Shown here: piece by piece, positions 21,661 through 23,546 of the stretch
Position numbering within the stretch: the first letter of the stretch is position 1
How the letters are laid out: each line of letters starts with the position of its first letter
Assembly (NCBI GenBank): GCA_003219345.1
Contig: QHOP01000415.1
Coordinates: forward strand, 1-23,546
Origin: Verrucomicrobiota bacterium
GTDB taxonomy: Bacteria > Verrucomicrobiota > Verrucomicrobiia > Limisphaerales > AV2
Direction of reading: 5' to 3'
Length of the DNA stretch: 23,546 nt
Program-made: the position numbers and the translations under genes
The notes under the pieces: model-generated
What the model was told of the DNA's origin: nothing
Seen by the model: only the letters and a program-made list of their open reading frames with translations
The model's database searches: none

Positions 21661-22461
21661 ATGATTCACCCGACGGCGATCGTCCATCCCAAGGCGCAAC
21701 TTGATCCGACCGTGAACGTCGGGCCGTATGCGCTGATTGATGAGCACGTGATCGTCGGCGCAAACTGTCGGATCGGCCCGCACGCGCATTTGAGCGGACA
21801 CACAACCATTGGAGCGAACAATTCTTTTCACACGGGCTGCGTGATTGGGGACGCGCCGCAGGATTTGAAATATAAAGGCGAGCCGACACGTCTGCGGATT
21901 GGCGAGGGCAACGTCTTCCGCGAACACGTCACGCTGCATCGCTCGAACGATGAAGCCGGGGAGACGGTGATCGGATCGCGCAATTTTCTCATGGCGCATT
22001 GTCATGTGGGGCACAACGCGCAAGTGGGCAGTCAGGTGATTGTCGCCAACGGCGCGCTGCTCGGGGGCCACGTTGTTGTTCAGGATCGCGCCTTCATTTC
22101 CGGCAATTGTCTGGTGCACCAGTTTGTGCGAGTGGGCACTCTGGCGTTGATGCAGGGCGGCTCGGCCATCAGCAAGGATTTGCCTCCGTTCTGCGTGGCG
22201 CGTGGCGACAACGGCATTTGCGGGCTCAACTCGGTCGGGCTCCGTCGCGCCGGCTTTACGAACGAACGGCGGCTGGAGTTAAAACGGCTTTACCATGCGC
22301 TGTTTCGCAGCGGTGAAAAATTGAGCGTGGCGCTGGCGGCTGCGCGCAAAGAATTCAAGAGCGACGACGCGCGGGTTTTGCTGGAGTTTGTGGCGAAAAG
22401 CAAACGCGGGATTTGCGCGGACACCGGTAAAACAGCGGAGGAGGAAGCGGACGACGAGTAA
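21661..22461 (+). CDS. lpxA: acyl-ACP--UDP-N-acetylglucosamine O-acyltransferase
   Basis: LpxA adds the first hydroxyacyl chain to UDP-GlcNAc, the opening step of lipid A synthesis, in the cytoplasm. The 266-residue product has the left-handed beta-helix hexapeptide repeats from residue 2 to about 180 (IHPTAIVHPKAQL, VNVGPYALI, VIVGANCRIGPHAHL and so on). It also has the conserved GDAPQDLKYKGEPTRLRIGEGNVFREHVTLHR block (63-94). The catalytic histidine should be His118 in AHCHVGHNAQVG. The acyl-chain region HQFVRVGTLALMQGGSAISKDLPPF is present, as is the C-terminal helical domain (200-266). The gene is not followed by lpxB, fabZ or lpxD here. The start is fixed by MIHPTA. Confidence 0.96.
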   Translation: MIHPTAIVHPKAQLDPTVNVGPYALIDEHVIVGANCRIGPHAHLSGHTTIGANNSFHTGCVIGDAPQDLKYKGEPTRLRIGEGNVFREHVTLHRSNDEAGETVIGSRNFLMAHCHVGHNAQVGSQVIVANGALLGGHVVVQDRAFISGNCLVHQFVRVGTLALMQGGSAISKDLPPFCVARGDNGICGLNSVGLRRAGFTNERRLELKRLYHALFRSGEKLSVALAAARKEFKSDDARVLLEFVAKSKRGICADTGKTAEEEADDE

Positions 22462-22467
22462 TTGGCC

Positions 22468-22495
22468 TTGACATTGAACATGTAAAAACTAAAGC
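22468..22495 (+). promoter_or_regulatory. candidate promoter for the second barrel-protein gene
   Basis: A perfect TTGACA (22468-22473) is followed after 16 nt by TAAAGC (22490-22495), a weak -10 match. It lies just after the lpxA stop, leaving a leader of about 105 nt. The -35 match is good but the -10 is poor, so this is tentative. Confidence 0.3.
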
Positions 22496-22609
22496 CACGG
22501 TGCGTGTGGAGTTGGGTAAGCTTCAATCGAGCTGGTTGAAGCGGCAAGCCAGGGCAGGACGAATGCCGGTGGTCCAGAAAACAATCAACTGAGTGAGTGG
22601 AGGAACATT

Positions 22610-23314
22610 ATGAGAAAAGGTCTGAGGTCAGTGTTTGGAAGGTGGGCGGCGGCGGGTCTTTTGTCTTCGATGTCGCTTTTGGCCCAGGAGGTGTACCGCG
22701 GCGGCCCGCAGGGGCAGGGATTTTATTTTCGCGGGGGCATCGGGCCGGAAGTGTCGCAGCGGACGGATGTGACTGAGTTCTTTGGCCCGGTCTCCGGGAT
22801 CAACGTGAAATACGATCCAGGTTTCCGCATCAGCGCGGCAGCCGGTTATATGTTCTGCAACTACTTCAGCGCGGAGCTGGAGGCGGGCGTACTTTACAAC
22901 TCCATCAAGTCCATCACCGGCTCGCCGGGCACGGACGCGGCTCTGGCCAATTTCCCGATGCTGGTCAACGCGGTGTTCCATTTCCCGCTGGAAGGGAATT
23001 TCGTGCCGTATGTGGGCTTTGGCGGCGGGGCTTCGAGCAGTATTCTCACCATCGACCGCGCGACGATCAACGGTCCCTCTGGCAGCGCCTCGCTGAACGG
23101 AGACGATTCGGACGTGGTGTGGGCGCTGCAAGGGTTCGCGGGGTTCCGCTACGAGTTCAACGACCGCATGGCCGTCGGGTTCGGCTACAAGTTTCTGGCG
23201 ACCGGCGAGCCGTCGTGGGACGTGTTCTCCTTCAACAGTGGTGCGGCTGGTCAGCTCCGGTTCGACAAGGCGCGGACTCACTCATTTATCGCGGAGTTTA
23301 CCATGAAGTTTTGA
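22610..23314 (+). CDS. outer-membrane beta-barrel protein (OmpA/OmpW-like fold)
   Basis: The 234-residue product begins with a signal peptide (MRKGLRSVFGRWAAAGLLSSMSLLAQ). It then forms a regular series of amphipathic strands typical of an eight-stranded barrel: GFYFRGGIGPEV, FRISAAAGYMF, FSAELEAGVLY, MLVNAVFHFPL, FVPYVGFGGGASS, WALQGFAGFRYEF, MAVGFGYKFL and HSFIAEFTMKF. The terminal phenylalanine is the signal used by the barrel-assembly machinery. A strong ribosome binding site, GGAGGAA at 22599-22605, precedes the ATG, which is unusual in this window and suggests abundant expression. No ligand or function is evident. It lies 148 nt after lpxA. Confidence 0.85.
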   Translation: MRKGLRSVFGRWAAAGLLSSMSLLAQEVYRGGPQGQGFYFRGGIGPEVSQRTDVTEFFGPVSGINVKYDPGFRISAAAGYMFCNYFSAELEAGVLYNSIKSITGSPGTDAALANFPMLVNAVFHFPLEGNFVPYVGFGGGASSSILTIDRATINGPSGSASLNGDDSDVVWALQGFAGFRYEFNDRMAVGFGYKFLATGEPSWDVFSFNSGAAGQLRFDKARTHSFIAEFTMKF

Positions 23315-23468
23315 ACTCGGAAAGGCAGGCTCAAGTCGGCCGCAGCTGGAAGGATTCAGTTGAAAGAGGGGAGTACGCGCGCCGCAGCGCGTCCTGGCCC
23401 ACGCCTTGTCCGCCTATCAGACGGTGTCGAGAGACAAACCGCTTGGTTCGGCTGGAGGCACCACGAAG

Positions 23469-23510
23469 AGTTCGACGCGAGGCGCGTCGAACTGCGCCCG
23501 AGGCGGGCGC
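23469..23510. repeat. twin hairpins sharing an AGG loop
   Basis: AGTTCGACGCG (23469-23479), AGG, CGCGTCGAACT (23483-23493) is a perfect 11-bp hairpin with a 3-nt loop. It is followed with no gap by GCGCCCG (23494-23500), AGG, CGGGCGC (23504-23510), a perfect 7-bp hairpin with the same loop. No T-run follows, so it is not a standard terminator. The rest of the right-edge stretch (23315-23546) has GC-rich strings such as GCGCGCCGCAGCGCG but no gene that I accept. Confidence 0.8.
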
Positions 23511-23546
23511 GCTCCTCAAGCCAATCGAATCGCCCTGCCAGTTTGA

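Noticed and set aside
21299..21664. Open frame spanning the radC-lpxA gap on the plus strand
   Set aside because: It overlaps the end of radC and then translates the three-hairpin repeat, giving a GQASRLP-type peptide that I recognise as a common false annotation.
23331..23519. 62-codon minus-strand frame at the right edge
   Set aside because: It translates the GC-rich repeats and the twin hairpins, is Arg/Ser-rich, and shows no protein family.
1..23546. CRISPR array, tRNA, rRNA, phage or transposase genes
   Set aside because: I saw no regularly spaced direct repeats, cloverleaf with CCA end, rRNA signature or recombinase/transposase motif on either strand. I could not run a dedicated scan.

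Overview
The window looks like a chromosomal piece of a Gram-negative, GC-rich member of the Verrucomicrobia, probably a Pedosphaera/Limisphaerales-type (subdivision 3) bacterium. This is an inference from several signs. There is a paired 'planctomycete cytochrome C' DUF1549/DUF1553 protein and a Tat-exported DUF1501 protein. There is a PEP-CTERM protein, and lipid A and KDO genes (lpxA, kdsD). An ECF sigma factor carries a long membrane-anchored tail. Many intergenic palindromic repeats are of a kind I associate with these genomes. Ordinary housekeeping genes are interleaved with accessory ones. I see no rRNA, tRNA, CRISPR array, transposase, integrase or phage gene.

Layout. The left edge is the 3' end of a jag/khpB-like R3H gene (3-170, +). 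A minus-strand set follows: an ECF sigma factor fused to a membrane/coiled-coil domain, a stand-alone membrane/coiled-coil protein overlapping it by 4 nt, and a histone-deacetylase-like hydrolase 18 nt further on. Divergent from these is the plus-strand group scpA, scpB, pheA (condensin partner proteins, then phenylalanine synthesis). Next come a minus-strand PEP-CTERM protein, kdsD (+), an exported alpha/beta hydrolase with a likely terminator (+), a doubtful 49-residue peptide, trpS (-) and an outer-membrane-type barrel protein (+).

From 11.9 to 17.3 kb on the minus strand lies the DUF1549/DUF1553 gene followed by its usual partner, the DUF1501 gene. Between them sits a foreign-looking cassette: a four-helix-bundle (S23/Avd-like) gene bounded by 31-bp inverted repeats. 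From 17.7 to 23.3 kb all genes are on the plus strand: lspA, miaA, hflX, radC, lpxA and a second outer-membrane barrel protein.

The points most worth a second look are these. First, the sigma-factor tail and its downstream neighbour appear to be paralogous membrane domains, with an ECF-like promoter almost abutting the sigma start codon. Second, the four-helix-bundle cassette splits an otherwise conserved gene pair. Third, the window is rich in palindromic repeats, including two diverged copies of one element in opposite orientation, a three-hairpin element before lpxA, and twin AGG-loop hairpins at the right edge. Related strings seem to have entered coding sequences (scpB tail, miaA, DUF1553 protein).
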